Below are positions 23,087-31,049 of a DNA stretch of 64,000 bases, one piece after another. The stretch's first letter is position 1. Each line of letters begins with the position of its first letter. The notes below the pieces were generated by a model that saw nothing but the letters and a program-made list of their open reading frames with translations, was not told the DNA's origin and searched no databases. The DNA is from Thermoanaerobaculia bacterium (GTDB lineage Bacteria > Acidobacteriota > Thermoanaerobaculia > Multivoradales > JAGPDF01), in the NCBI GenBank assembly GCA_018057705.1, contig JAGPDF010000017.1, positions 1-64,000 on the forward strand. The letters run 5' to 3'. The position numbers were made by a program, and so were the translations under genes.

Positions 23087-24901
23087 TCAGAGACCGTAGC
23101 GGCGCGCGAGCAGGATCGACAGCGTGACGAGCATGATCAGGACGAGCGGCGTGCCCACGCGGAGGAAATCCCGGAAGGTATAGCGGGCGGCGTTCATGAC
23201 CAGAAGGTTGGTCTGGTAGGCCATGGGGGTCGCGTAGCTCAGATTCGCGCCGAAGAGGATCGCGAGGACGAACGGCTCCAGTGGGCTGCCCAGCTGCTGC
23301 GCCGTCGCAATGGCTATCGGCGTTCCGACGGCAGCAGCGGCGCTGTTGGAGACGAAGTTGGTGAGCAGCGCCGCGAACGCCATGAAGACCGCGATCTGAC
23401 CTGCGGGCGGAACGAGCTCGACGACCATCGTGAGACCCCGTGCGACCCATGCGGCGGCTCCGGTCTCGACCAGGGCACTGCCGAGCGCGATGCTCGAGGC
23501 GACGAGCAGCACGACGGAGGGGCTGATCGCCCGGCCGAGCCCCTCGAACTTCAGGCAGCGGGTGAGAAGCATCGCCACCACGCCGAGCAGGGCCGCGATG
23601 TGAATCGGCAGCCAGCCGGTTGCCGCTGCGAGGATGACGGCGGCCATGATGGCGAGCGCCCACAGAGCTTTGGGTGAGCGCGGGAGAGTGGTGCTGTTGT
23701 CGAGCAGGAGGAGCCCTGGGGCCGTGCGGAGACCGGCGATCCGCGCTTCCGACCCCTGCACCAGCAGCACATCCCCGGTCGAAAGAGGAATGTCGGCAAT
23801 GGCGCGCCCATCCTCCAGCAACCCTTCAGTGCCTTGCCGGAAGCCGACGACGATGACGTGATGCGCCTCGGCAAAGCGCGTCTGGCGCAGGGTCTGGCCG
23901 ATGAGCGATGAATCCTGGCCGATCACCACCTCGGCGAGCATGGAGTCCTCGTGCCCGCTGCCGGTGTCGACGAAGCGACCGAAACCCGCGCGGTCGAAGA
24001 GCTCGACCTGGAAGGTCGACGCCAGGTCGTGCAGTCCCTTGGGGCTGTCGTTCAGGAGGACGACATCGCCGGGCACGAGCTCCAGGGTGGGCTCCGGCGG
24101 CAGGATCTGCCCGTCGCGGAGAACTCCGGTCGCGGGGATCTCCCGCCCCATGGTCTTCGAGAGGTCGGCGATCGCGCGCCCTGCCAAGCGCGGGTTGTCG
24201 CCTGCGACCGGAACGCTGGCGCCGTAGAGACGCGGCGTGCCGGGATCCCGCACAGTGGTGTCGGGCAGCAATCTCGGCGCGATGAGCCAGAGATACGGCA
24301 GGGCCACGGCGAAGGCGAGCAGCGCGATCGAGCTGAAGTCGAAGATACCCATCGGTTGCATCCCGAGGTCGGCCGCGATGGACAGAATCAGCAGGTTCGT
24401 CGAAGTGCCGATGCCGGTCAGCATGCCGCCGGCGAGGATGCTGAAGTTCACCGGCATCAGGGCCTTCGAGGCCGGGTATCCGACCCGGTCGGAGAGGCCG
24501 AGCAACATCGGCAGCATCAGCACCAAGACCGGCGTGTCGTTGACGAAGCCGCTGGCGAGCCCGGCGAGCACGAGCGTCAAGAGCAGGCCGAGCGCGAGAT
24601 TCCACTTCCAGATGCGCGCCAACCAGCGCACCGCAGGCTCCATCGCCCCGGTCAGGGTCAGGCCGCGACCGAGGATCATCAGGGCACAGATCGCCACGAG
24701 AGCCGGATGGCCGAAGGCGTGGAGAATCTCCGCGTCGGTCAGATCTCCCGACTCGCTGACGAAAGGAAACCGGTTGAAGATCACCAGCAACGCGACGAGG
24801 AGGCCCAGTGAGACGAGCTCCATGCGGAGCTGGGGCCGGGTGTAGAGATAGAAGACGGCGAGGGTCACCGCGAGCACGGCGATGGCGTGTGGATCGGGCA
24901 T
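23087..24901 (-). CDS. SLC13-family (CitT/sulfate-type) permease with two RCK_C domains
   Basis: 604 residues from the ATG at 24901. About five hydrophobic helices (residues 5-190) are followed by two soluble RCK_C/TrkA-C modules (about 200-380, each ending in G-D-V-V-L-L or G-D-V-L-L-V-Q-G). A further set of helices (about 395-600) follows, including F-V-S-N-S-A-A-A-A-V-G-T-P-I, the second of the two conserved loop motifs; the first is F-V-N-D-T-P-V-L-V-L. This is the SLC13/DASS architecture for sodium-coupled dicarboxylate or sulfate uptake, and the RCK_C pair suggests nucleotide or ion gating. Substrate not determined. A GTG 21 codons upstream is an alternative start. Confidence 0.88.
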   Translation of the reverse strand: MPDPHAIAVLAVTLAVFYLYTRPQLRMELVSLGLLVALLVIFNRFPFVSESGDLTDAEILHAFGHPALVAICALMILGRGLTLTGAMEPAVRWLARIWKWNLALGLLLTLVLAGLASGFVNDTPVLVLMLPMLLGLSDRVGYPASKALMPVNFSILAGGMLTGIGTSTNLLILSIAADLGMQPMGIFDFSSIALLAFAVALPYLWLIAPRLLPDTTVRDPGTPRLYGASVPVAGDNPRLAGRAIADLSKTMGREIPATGVLRDGQILPPEPTLELVPGDVVLLNDSPKGLHDLASTFQVELFDRAGFGRFVDTGSGHEDSMLAEVVIGQDSSLIGQTLRQTRFAEAHHVIVVGFRQGTEGLLEDGRAIADIPLSTGDVLLVQGSEARIAGLRTAPGLLLLDNSTTLPRSPKALWALAIMAAVILAAATGWLPIHIAALLGVVAMLLTRCLKFEGLGRAISPSVVLLVASSIALGSALVETGAAAWVARGLTMVVELVPPAGQIAVFMAFAALLTNFVSNSAAAAVGTPIAIATAQQLGSPLEPFVLAILFGANLSYATPMAYQTNLLVMNAARYTFRDFLRVGTPLVLIMLVTLSILLARRYGL

Positions 24902-25014
24902 CGGCGGGGGCGTCGCCCGGACTCTGACGCGAATGCCGCGCCGCCGCAAGACGGACGTCGGCACAGGTCGGTCGGTGATGGGGGGCCGCCGAGCCAGTCG
25001 CGGTCGGCGATTGC

Positions 25015-25020
25015 TATTCT
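25015..25020 (+). promoter_or_regulatory. Extended -10 box (TGCTATTCT) of a leaderless isochorismatase gene
   Basis: TATTCT, preceded by TG one base upstream (extended -10), is followed by six bases and the ATG at 25027. No Shine-Dalgarno sequence is present. Predicted transcription start coincides with the start codon. Confidence 0.45.
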
Positions 25021-25026
25021 TCCGCC

Positions 25027-25626
25027 ATGGAACTCGCCCAAGTCGACCGCAGTATTCTGGTGGTGATCGACCTGCAGGGGAAGCTGGTCGAGAAGGTCCA
25101 CCGCTCTCCGCTCGTCCTGGCGGCGACCCACCGCCTGCTCGAGCTCGCGCAGCTGTTCTCCGTGCCGGTGGTGCTCACCGAACAGTATCCGCGCGGGCTC
25201 GGCCCGACCCACCCCGAGATCTTCGCCCGCTTCGAGGCGCTGACGGTGCCCAAATGGCGGTTCGAGAAGGGCGCCTTCGGCTGCTTCGGCGAACCCGGCT
25301 TCCAGGAGTCGCTGGCCGAGGTGCGCCCCGGCCTCGCTCCGGCCGACCGCCAGCTCGTGGTCGCCGGCATCGAGGCGCACGTCTGCGTGATGCAGACCGT
25401 GCTCGAGGCGCGGCGATTGGGGCAGTCGGTACACCTTTGCTGGGAAGCCGTCTCGGGTCGCGGCGCCGAGCATCGCCAGGCCGCGCTCGAGCGCATGCGC
25501 CAGGCCGGCGCGGAGGTGAGCAACCTCGAGTCGGTGGCTTTCGAATGGGCGCGCCACAAGGACCACGCCCAGTTCAAGGCGATGTCGGCCATCTTCAAGC
25601 AGGGGCAGATCGGCGGCGACGACTGA
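25027..25626 (+). CDS. Isochorismatase-family cysteine hydrolase
   Basis: 199 residues with the full isochorismatase-like triad: Asp15 (V-V-I-D-L-Q), a lysine near residue 81 (F-E-K-G-A-F), and Cys120 in G-I-E-A-H-V-C-V-M-Q-T, preceded by the non-proline cis-peptide position. The A-H-V-C variant and T-E-Q-Y-P-R loop are like YcaC/YwoC-type hydrolases of unknown substrate rather than true isochorismatases. It is cytosolic. It stands alone between the SLC13 gene (divergent) and a structured intergenic region. Confidence 0.88.
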   Translation: MELAQVDRSILVVIDLQGKLVEKVHRSPLVLAATHRLLELAQLFSVPVVLTEQYPRGLGPTHPEIFARFEALTVPKWRFEKGAFGCFGEPGFQESLAEVRPGLAPADRQLVVAGIEAHVCVMQTVLEARRLGQSVHLCWEAVSGRGAEHRQAALERMRQAGAEVSNLESVAFEWARHKDHAQFKAMSAIFKQGQIGGDD

Positions 25627-25629
25627 TTC

Positions 25630-25694
25630 CAGCCAGCAGGATCAGGTTCACGCGCCGACGCAGGCGCGAAGCCTTGCGCCGGGCGCCCCCCTAG
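25630..25694 (-). ncRNA. TPP-riboswitch-like remnant (weak)
   Basis: On the minus strand, CTAGGGGGGC near 25694 and TGAACCTGATC at 25650-25640 resemble the two outer conserved blocks of a thiamine-pyrophosphate riboswitch, at about the right distance and with a hairpin between. The diagnostic CTGAGA block is absent, the 3' end runs into the isochorismatase gene, and no minus-strand gene lies downstream. It may be a degenerate element or coincidence. Confidence 0.15.
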
Positions 25695-25750
25695 GCGGGG
25701 CGGACGAGCCTTCCGATGCGCCCGGACCGCCCGTCCGGGCGGGCTCCCCA

Positions 25751-25814
25751 CCTGGGCGCGGTGCGACACTGGAGGACGGAGTTCGGCTCCGCCCGCACAG
25801 TCGCGGTGCCCGGG
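25751..25814 (+). other. Long imperfect hairpin in the leader of the second peroxidase gene
   Basis: Three stacked pairing regions are visible by eye: 25751-25759 with 25806-25814; 25763-25767 plus 25770-25771 with 25798-25804; and an inner CGGAG/CTCCG hairpin with a TTCGG loop. Together they would fold most of the 64 bases. It ends about 17 bases before the Shine-Dalgarno sequence. It could be a cis-regulatory leader; no known riboswitch class was recognised. Confidence 0.35.
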
Positions 25815-25819
25815 AGGCG

Positions 25820-25837
25820 TTCTCCTTTCCAGGAGGA
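25820..25837 (+). promoter_or_regulatory. Hairpin sequestering the Shine-Dalgarno sequence of the peroxidase gene
   Basis: CTCCT at 25822-25826 pairs with AGGAG at 25831-25835 across a TTCC loop, extendable by one wobble and one A-T pair. The paired AGGAGG is the ribosome-binding site for the ATG at 25846, so the hairpin would block initiation until opened. Confidence 0.4.
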
Positions 25838-25845
25838 AACACCCC

Positions 25846-26850
25846 ATGAAGCTGCGCACCACGTTGCTCGCTCTCCTGCCCCTTGGCTTCGCCGCCCTCG
25901 CGGCGATCGCCGGGGCGCAACCGGCCGATGAACCGATTCGACCGATCCAGCCGGCCGAAGTCACCCGGCCCGCGGTCGTCGAGCTGGGCAAGAAGCTCTT
26001 CTTCGACCCGCGGCTCTCGAAGTCGGGCTTCATCTCCTGCAACTCCTGCCACAACCTGAGCCTGGGCGGCTCCGACAACCTGCAGACTTCGATCGGCCAC
26101 AACTGGCAGCGCGGACCGATCAACTCGCCGACGGTGCTGAACTCGAGCATGAGCCTGGCGCAGTTCTGGGACGGGCGGGCGAAGGACCTCCAGGAGCAGG
26201 CCGGCGGACCGATCGCCAATCCCGGCGAGATGGCCTTCACGCACCGTCTCGCCCTCGATGTCATCGTCTCGATCCCGCAGTATCGCGAGGAGTTCGCGCG
26301 CGCCTTCGGCGCCGGGCCGATCGTGATCGATCGCGTGACCGAGGCGATCGCCGCTTTCGAGGAGACCCTGGTGACGCCCAACTCGCGCTTCGACCGCTGG
26401 CTCATGGGCGATGCGGGCGCGCTCACCGCGCCGGAGCTCGCCGGCTACACGCTCTTCAAGGACAGCGGGTGCGTCGCCTGTCACAACGGGCCGGCGGCGG
26501 GTGGCACCTCGTTCCAGAAGATGGGCGTGGTGGAGCCCTACGTGACCGCCAATCCGGCGGAGGGGAGGATCGGCGTGACGCACGAAGCGATCGATCGGTT
26601 CCGCTTCAAGGTGCCGACGCTGCGCAACGTCGAGCTCACCTATCCCTACTTCCACGACGGCGAGGCCGAGACGCTCGCCGAAGCGATCGACGTGATGGGT
26701 CGGCTCCAGCTCGGCAACACCTTCACGCCGGAAGAGACCGCCCAGATCGTCGCCTTCTTGAAGACGCTGACCGGCGACCAGCCGCGCTTCGAGATGCCGC
26801 TGCTGCCGCCCTCGACCCCGGAGACGCCGCGCCCGGTGCCGTTCGGATAG
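25846..26850 (+). CDS. Di-haem cytochrome c peroxidase (CcpA/MauG family)
   Basis: 334 residues, the standard family length. A signal peptide (about 1-24, ending I-A-G-A-Q) precedes two haem c sites, C65-N-S-C68-H69 and C209-V-A-C212-H213. Typical motifs include K-L-F-F-D-P-R-L-S, F-W-D-G-R near residue 106 and P-T-L-R-N-V in the second half. In the periplasm it should reduce hydrogen peroxide with electrons from a small cytochrome. Unlike the peroxidase at 5206-6942 it has no C-terminal extension or tail. Its ribosome-binding site (AGGAGG, nine bases upstream) lies in a hairpin, and a longer structured leader precedes it. Confidence 0.93.
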   Translation: MKLRTTLLALLPLGFAALAAIAGAQPADEPIRPIQPAEVTRPAVVELGKKLFFDPRLSKSGFISCNSCHNLSLGGSDNLQTSIGHNWQRGPINSPTVLNSSMSLAQFWDGRAKDLQEQAGGPIANPGEMAFTHRLALDVIVSIPQYREEFARAFGAGPIVIDRVTEAIAAFEETLVTPNSRFDRWLMGDAGALTAPELAGYTLFKDSGCVACHNGPAAGGTSFQKMGVVEPYVTANPAEGRIGVTHEAIDRFRFKVPTLRNVELTYPYFHDGEAETLAEAIDVMGRLQLGNTFTPEETAQIVAFLKTLTGDQPRFEMPLLPPSTPETPRPVPFG

Positions 26851-26944
26851 CCGGCGCATCGCCTCTGCCGGCCGAGGCACGCTCCGGGCGCGATGGCCCG
26901 CGTCCGGCCCGGAGTGCGTCTCCTCTGGGTGGGAGGATCGAACG

Positions 26945-27982
26945 TTGAAGAAGCTGCTGAGTTGGATTCTGGGCGGAATCGGCCTGGCGGTTCCGCCCGC
27001 CACGGCGGGCGGCCGAACCGTGACGGTCTATCCGCCCAATGTCGAAGGGCTCACTGCGCTGCGTCTGGAGATCCGCATCGACGGTGCGGTCGCCGGCTTG
27101 CTCGCCGCGGACAAAAGCGCCGCCGAGGTCGAGCCGAGCGTCACGATCCCGCTTGCGACCGGCTTTCACGCTTATGCGCTCGCGGGCGAAGCGCTCTTCG
27201 CGGACGGGCGCAGCGAACCTGTTCGCGGCGAAGGGATCGTGGCACGGGACGAGTTCGTCCGCGAGCGTCTGGAGGGCCGTGCAGCGAAGGCGGATCCGGT
27301 GGGAGCGCTCGAGTCGCTCCTCGCAGAGTTGCGCGCGCTGCCGGGAGCGCCGGCGTTGCCGCGTCTCGAACGTGGACCGCGGGGCCCCTTCGAGAGCGCC
27401 CTCGCCGCGGCCGAGGCGCGCTTCGACCTCGTCCTCCCGCCGACCTGCGCGACACTCCTGCGTCGTTTCGGTCCGTTCCTCTACGTGAGCCGTGGCGACG
27501 GTGGGGAAGAACCCCGCGCCGCCCTCTCCGCGCCGGAGAGCTTCCTGACCGTTCCTGAGTGGAGGAGGCAGGTGCGGCGAGCGGCGCTCGAGGCGGGCGA
27601 CACGCCGGTCGCGCGCGAGCGGATGGCCCAGCTCGAACGGGACGTCGTGATCGGGCACTCCTTCGACACCGTGTGGACGCTCCGCGCCGGCAGCCATCCC
27701 CCTTGCCCGAACGGCAGCGCGAGCCTCGCGGGGGAGTTTCTCTACGAGAACGATCCGGCCGAGGACATCTGGGTCGAGGGCACGGACACCCACGCCGGAT
27801 ACTTCGGCGATCGCGAACCGCGCTGCGGCGATCGCACCGAGCTTCTGCACGACAATCTCACCGCTGCGTTCGTCTCCGGATTCGCCGACGCCGCCGCCCT
27901 GAGTCGGGATGGTGCCCTTCGGCTGCGCCTCGACAGCGACCGCTCGACGCCGGGAGGTCTCGCCTTCACAATCGGAGACTGA
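26945..27982 (+). CDS. Exported protein of unknown function with a possible SMI1/KNR4-like segment
   Basis: 345 residues from a TTG at 26945, favoured by GGAGG eight bases upstream and the following signal peptide (K-K-L-L-S-W-I-L-G-G, to about residue 21). The N-terminal 90 residues are beta-rich. Around 140-185 the pattern A-E-A-R-F-D-L-V-L-P-P, L-L-R-R-F-G-P-F-L resembles the E-x-x-L-G-x-x-L-P and L-x-x-F-G motifs of SMI1/KNR4 (SUKH) domains. Such domains are usually cytosolic immunity proteins, so an exported one would be odd. Four or five cysteines occur in the last third. Family assignment is uncertain. Confidence 0.65.
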   Translation: MKKLLSWILGGIGLAVPPATAGGRTVTVYPPNVEGLTALRLEIRIDGAVAGLLAADKSAAEVEPSVTIPLATGFHAYALAGEALFADGRSEPVRGEGIVARDEFVRERLEGRAAKADPVGALESLLAELRALPGAPALPRLERGPRGPFESALAAAEARFDLVLPPTCATLLRRFGPFLYVSRGDGGEEPRAALSAPESFLTVPEWRRQVRRAALEAGDTPVARERMAQLERDVVIGHSFDTVWTLRAGSHPPCPNGSASLAGEFLYENDPAEDIWVEGTDTHAGYFGDREPRCGDRTELLHDNLTAAFVSGFADAAALSRDGALRLRLDSDRSTPGGLAFTIGD

Positions 27983-28093
27983 ATCCGGGGCCCTCGTGGG
28001 CCAAGGCCTCTCGCCGTGAGGCTCGCGGCGACGGTCGGTTGGCTGCAGCAGAGGGCTCCGATGAGACCCTCTCCAATGCTCGCAGCTCGCCGG

Positions 28094-28591
28094 TCAGGGC
28101 AGCGAGTACTCGAAGTTGTAGAAGTGCGCCTTGCCTTCGATGTCGATCTGCAGGGTGCCTGCAAGCCCCGTGAGCTCGCCGGTTCCCGAGTCGGGAACCA
28201 CGGTGATCATCAGGCTCTGGCCGCCGTGCGCCATGCTGCCGGAGTGCTGCAGGACGAAACTCCCCTGGCGCCCTCCGAGCGTGCCTTCGACGCGCTCGAT
28301 CGCCACGTAGCCCGCCGATCCGGCGACGCTCGTTCCGGCGGTGAGCATCTCTCCCGCGCCCGTCCCTTCGAGGTCACCGTGAAAGGTCTTGGCGAGCGTG
28401 AAGCGCCCGAGTGTCGTGCCGCCGGCATGCTCCGTCTGGGTGACCGGGGCGAGCTTCACCTCGAACGCTCCCTTGGCGGTGAGTTTCATTGCGGTACTCC
28501 TTTCGTTGGTCGCGGTCGCGGCGAGAGGCACGATCAGTATCGATCCTAGCGCTACGGCGGCGACGAGGTGGACTCTCCCGGAACTGCTCAT
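28094..28591 (-). CDS. Exported DUF3224 protein
   Basis: 165 residues from the ATG at 28591, which has GGGAGG about ten bases upstream; another ATG at 28600 abuts that sequence too closely. A signal peptide (about 1-27) is followed by the DUF3224 pattern: M-K-L-T-A-K-G-A-F-E-V-K, T-L-G-R-F-T-L-A-K-T-F-H-G-D-L-E-G, G-S-F-V-L-Q-H-S-G, and D-S-G-T-G-E-L. Most DUF3224 proteins lack a signal peptide, so this is a secreted variant of an allene-oxide-cyclase-like barrel. Function unknown. Divergent from an AraC regulator with overlapping -10 boxes. Confidence 0.88.
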   Translation of the reverse strand: MSSSGRVHLVAAVALGSILIVPLAATATNERSTAMKLTAKGAFEVKLAPVTQTEHAGGTTLGRFTLAKTFHGDLEGTGAGEMLTAGTSVAGSAGYVAIERVEGTLGGRQGSFVLQHSGSMAHGGQSLMITVVPDSGTGELTGLAGTLQIDIEGKAHFYNFEYSLP

Positions 28592-28615
28592 GGTTCGCAT
28601 TCCTCCCTGGCGAGC

Positions 28616-28627
28616 CGATGCTAGGGT
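28616..28627. promoter_or_regulatory. Overlapping divergent -10 boxes between DUF3224 and AraC genes
   Basis: The plus strand reads TAGGGT at 28622-28627 toward the AraC gene. The minus strand reads TAGCAT immediately beside and overlapping it, toward the DUF3224 gene. The two promoters share bases, so occupation by polymerase or AraC should be mutually exclusive. The 54-base intergenic space leaves no room for separate promoters. Confidence 0.35.
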
Positions 28628-28645
28628 GCAGCGGAGGCTCCGGTA

Positions 28646-29461
28646 TTGAACAAACCCGACAGGCTCCGTCCCAAGCTCGTCGATCCCCGCGGAGTCCTGC
28701 ACCAGCGCATGACGGCGACCAGTCCGGGCTATGGCCGCTTCTGGCCGGACGAGGATCTCGCGCCCTTCGTCGAGCACCTGTGGACGGTCGCCTGGGATCT
28801 CGAAGTGCCGACGGTGAGCGAAGTGCTCGCTCATCCGTCGGTTCAGCTGGTCGTCGAGCGTGACGCTTCGGCGGTCGCCGGAGTCTTCACCGGCCGCTTT
28901 GTGCGCCGGCTCGAGGGGAGCGGCCGCGTCCTCGGCGTCAAGTTCCTGCCCGGCGGCTTCCGGCCGTTCCTGGACGGCCCGGTATCGGCGCTCACCGATC
29001 GTCGCCTCTCCCTCACCGAGATCTTCGGCAGCGCAGCGGACGATCTCGAGCGGCGCGCGCTCGCGGCGCCCGGCCCCGAGCAGGCTTTTGCAGTCATCCA
29101 GGAGTTCCTGCGCGCGCGCCGTCCCGTCGCCCGCGAAGCGATCGGGCTCGTCGGTCGCATCGTCGAGCGCGCCGCGAACGACCGCGGAATCACCCGCGTC
29201 GCCCAACTCGTCGCCGGGTCCGGCCTCGCTCCGCGTCAGCTGCAGCGGCTGTTCGACGAGTATGTCGGCGTGCGCCCGAAGTGGGTGATCCAGCGCTACC
29301 GGCTGCACGAGGCGGCGGAGCGCATCGCCGCCTCGCCGGAGCACGACTGGGCAGAGCTGGCGCTCGAGCTCGGCTTCGCCGACCAGGCGCACTTCGTGCG
29401 CGACTTCCGCCGCTTCGTGGGCAGCACCCCGGCGGCCTACGCGCGGTCCTTGCCGCGCTGA
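28646..29461 (+). CDS. AraC-family transcriptional regulator (DUF6597-type N-terminus)
   Basis: 271 residues. The N-terminal domain (about 20-130) has P-F-V-E-H-L-W-T-V-A-W and G-V-K-F-L-P-G-G-F, typical of DUF6597/AraC-binding-like regulators. The C-terminal AraC DNA-binding domain (about 165-268) has V-A-Q-L-V-A-G-S-G-L-A-P-R-Q-L-Q-R-L-F and the second HTH ending F-A-D-Q-A-H-F-V-R-D-F-R-R-F. The start is TTG at 28646 with GGAGG eight bases upstream. It is divergent from DUF3224, its likely target. Confidence 0.9.
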   Translation: MNKPDRLRPKLVDPRGVLHQRMTATSPGYGRFWPDEDLAPFVEHLWTVAWDLEVPTVSEVLAHPSVQLVVERDASAVAGVFTGRFVRRLEGSGRVLGVKFLPGGFRPFLDGPVSALTDRRLSLTEIFGSAADDLERRALAAPGPEQAFAVIQEFLRARRPVAREAIGLVGRIVERAANDRGITRVAQLVAGSGLAPRQLQRLFDEYVGVRPKWVIQRYRLHEAAERIAASPEHDWAELALELGFADQAHFVRDFRRFVGSTPAAYARSLPR

Positions 29462-29591
29462 CTCGCGCTGCCGGCGCCCACTCCGACCTGCGCGCTGGCG
29501 GAGTCGGAAAGGACGTGGTCGTGAGTGGCGTCGTCGTCGCAGCCGGGCGGGCCGGCCACAAGCCCTCTCCCGCAGGGACGGCCGATTGGGC

Positions 29592-29597
29592 TAGCAT
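29592..29597 (+). promoter_or_regulatory. Candidate -10 box (TAGCAT) of a leaderless kinase gene
   Basis: TAGCAT is followed by exactly six bases and the ATG at 29604, with no Shine-Dalgarno sequence. It follows the same spacing as the boxes at 18414, 25015 and 58592. Confidence 0.35.
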
Positions 29598-29603
29598 CCG
29601 GCC

Positions 29604-31049
29604 ATGGCCCCCGAGGCCCTCGTGGCCCTCGTCGACCGGCTCGTCGCGCATCGCGCACTCACTGCGGTGCCGCGGGCGCAGCTCGTCTGGCTGGCGGAGC
29701 GCAGTGAGATACGGCGCTACGCCGTCGGCGAGCTGATCGAGCAAGCGGGAAAGCCGATCAACTCGCTTTGGGTGATTCTCGAGGGCCACTTCGACATCAG
29801 AGTCCATCGCGGTGGCGGTCTGCGCCGTGTCATGGAGTGGCGCGGCGGCGACATCGCCGGGCTCCTCCCATTTTCGCGCATGCGCAAGGCTCCGGGCGAG
29901 ATGCGCGCCATCGCCGTAACTGAACTCCTCGGTCTTTCCCGCGCTAGTTTTCCCGATCTCATCCGCGAGTGCCAGGAGCTGACCGCCGTCTGCGTGCACG
30001 TCATGCTCGACCGCGCGCGACACTTTCGCTCGAGCGACCTCCACGACGAGAAGCTCGCTTCGCTCGGGCGGCTCGCGGCGGGACTCGCGCACGAGCTCAA
30101 CAACCCCGCCTCGGCCGTCGCCAGCAATGCCGTCGCCTTGGTCGAGCGCCTCCCGGACACGGAGACGGCCTTTCGCTCCCTGGGCGGCTGCCGGCTCTCC
30201 GAGCCCGAGCTCGCGGCGTTCATCACCTTGCGCGATCGCTGCCTCGGCGGTGCGCCGACCGCCCTCCGGTCGCCGCTCGACCACGCCGACCGGATCGAGG
30301 AGCTCGGCGATTGGCTCAAACAGCGGGGGATCGATCGCGCCGAAGCGGAGGACCTCGCCGAGACCGGGCTCGGGATTGCAGATCTGGCGGCGGCGGCGGC
30401 GATCCTCCGGCCCAATGCGCTGGTGGCCGCCCTGCGCGCACTCGCGGCCGGTTGTGGCACGCGCCGGCTGGCGTCGGAGATCGAGCGTGCCGCAACCCGG
30501 GTGCACGAGCTGGTCGCGGCGGTCAAGGGCTTCACTTACATGGACCAGGCAATGACGCCCAAACCGGTCGATCTCGCGCGCGGACTCTCCGACACGCTCA
30601 CTGTGCTCCGGTCCAAGGCGAAGGCGAGGTCGGTGCAACTCCGGGCGCGGATCGAGGACAGCCTGCCCCCCGTTGTAGGCCTCGGCGGCGAGCTCAACCA
30701 GATTTGGGCGAACCTGATCGACAACGCCATCGACGCGGTCGCTCCCGGCGGCGAGGTGGAGGTGAGCGCCGTGCGGCAGGCGGAGAGCCTGGTGGTGCGC
30801 GTCGTGGACAACGGTCCGGGCATTCCGGAGGCGCTTCGGGCCAGAGTTTTCGAACCGTTCTTCACCAGCAAACCGGTGGGCGAGGGCACCGGACTCGGGC
30901 TGGTGATCGCACACAACCTCGTGCTGCAGCACAAGGGCGAGATCGACATCGACTCGTGTCCCGGGCGCACCGAGGTCCGGGTCAGTCTCCCCTTGCCGGC
31001 GAACACTGACGAACAGACCCGGACGACGGGGGGGGGAGGCTCGAAATGA
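29604..31049 (+). CDS. Sensor histidine kinase with cyclic-nucleotide-binding-like domain
   Basis: 481 residues, cytosolic. The N-terminus (about 15-140) is a CNB/CRP-like sensor: L-I-E-Q-A-G-K-P-I-N-S-L-W-V-I-L-E-G, followed by D-I-A-G-L-L-P-F. The DHp helix has His near 163 in L-A-A-G-L-A-H-E-L-N-N-P. The HATPase domain (about 350-475) has N-L-I-D-N-A-I-D-A, D-N-G-P-G-I-P and G-E-G-T-G-L-G-L. The canonical phosphate-binding arginine of true CNB domains is not obvious, so the ligand may not be cAMP. It overlaps the next gene as ATGA; the operon ends with a response-regulator/flavoprotein fusion, its likely partner. Confidence 0.9.
   Translation: MAPEALVALVDRLVAHRALTAVPRAQLVWLAERSEIRRYAVGELIEQAGKPINSLWVILEGHFDIRVHRGGGLRRVMEWRGGDIAGLLPFSRMRKAPGEMRAIAVTELLGLSRASFPDLIRECQELTAVCVHVMLDRARHFRSSDLHDEKLASLGRLAAGLAHELNNPASAVASNAVALVERLPDTETAFRSLGGCRLSEPELAAFITLRDRCLGGAPTALRSPLDHADRIEELGDWLKQRGIDRAEAEDLAETGLGIADLAAAAAILRPNALVAALRALAAGCGTRRLASEIERAATRVHELVAAVKGFTYMDQAMTPKPVDLARGLSDTLTVLRSKAKARSVQLRARIEDSLPPVVGLGGELNQIWANLIDNAIDAVAPGGEVEVSAVRQAESLVVRVVDNGPGIPEALRARVFEPFFTSKPVGEGTGLGLVIAHNLVLQHKGEIDIDSCPGRTEVRVSLPLPANTDEQTRTTGGGGSK

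Noticed and set aside
23071-23088. GACCGC/GCGGTC hairpin at the end of the SLC13 gene
   Set aside because: Short, overlaps the stop codon and lacks a U-tract; not called.
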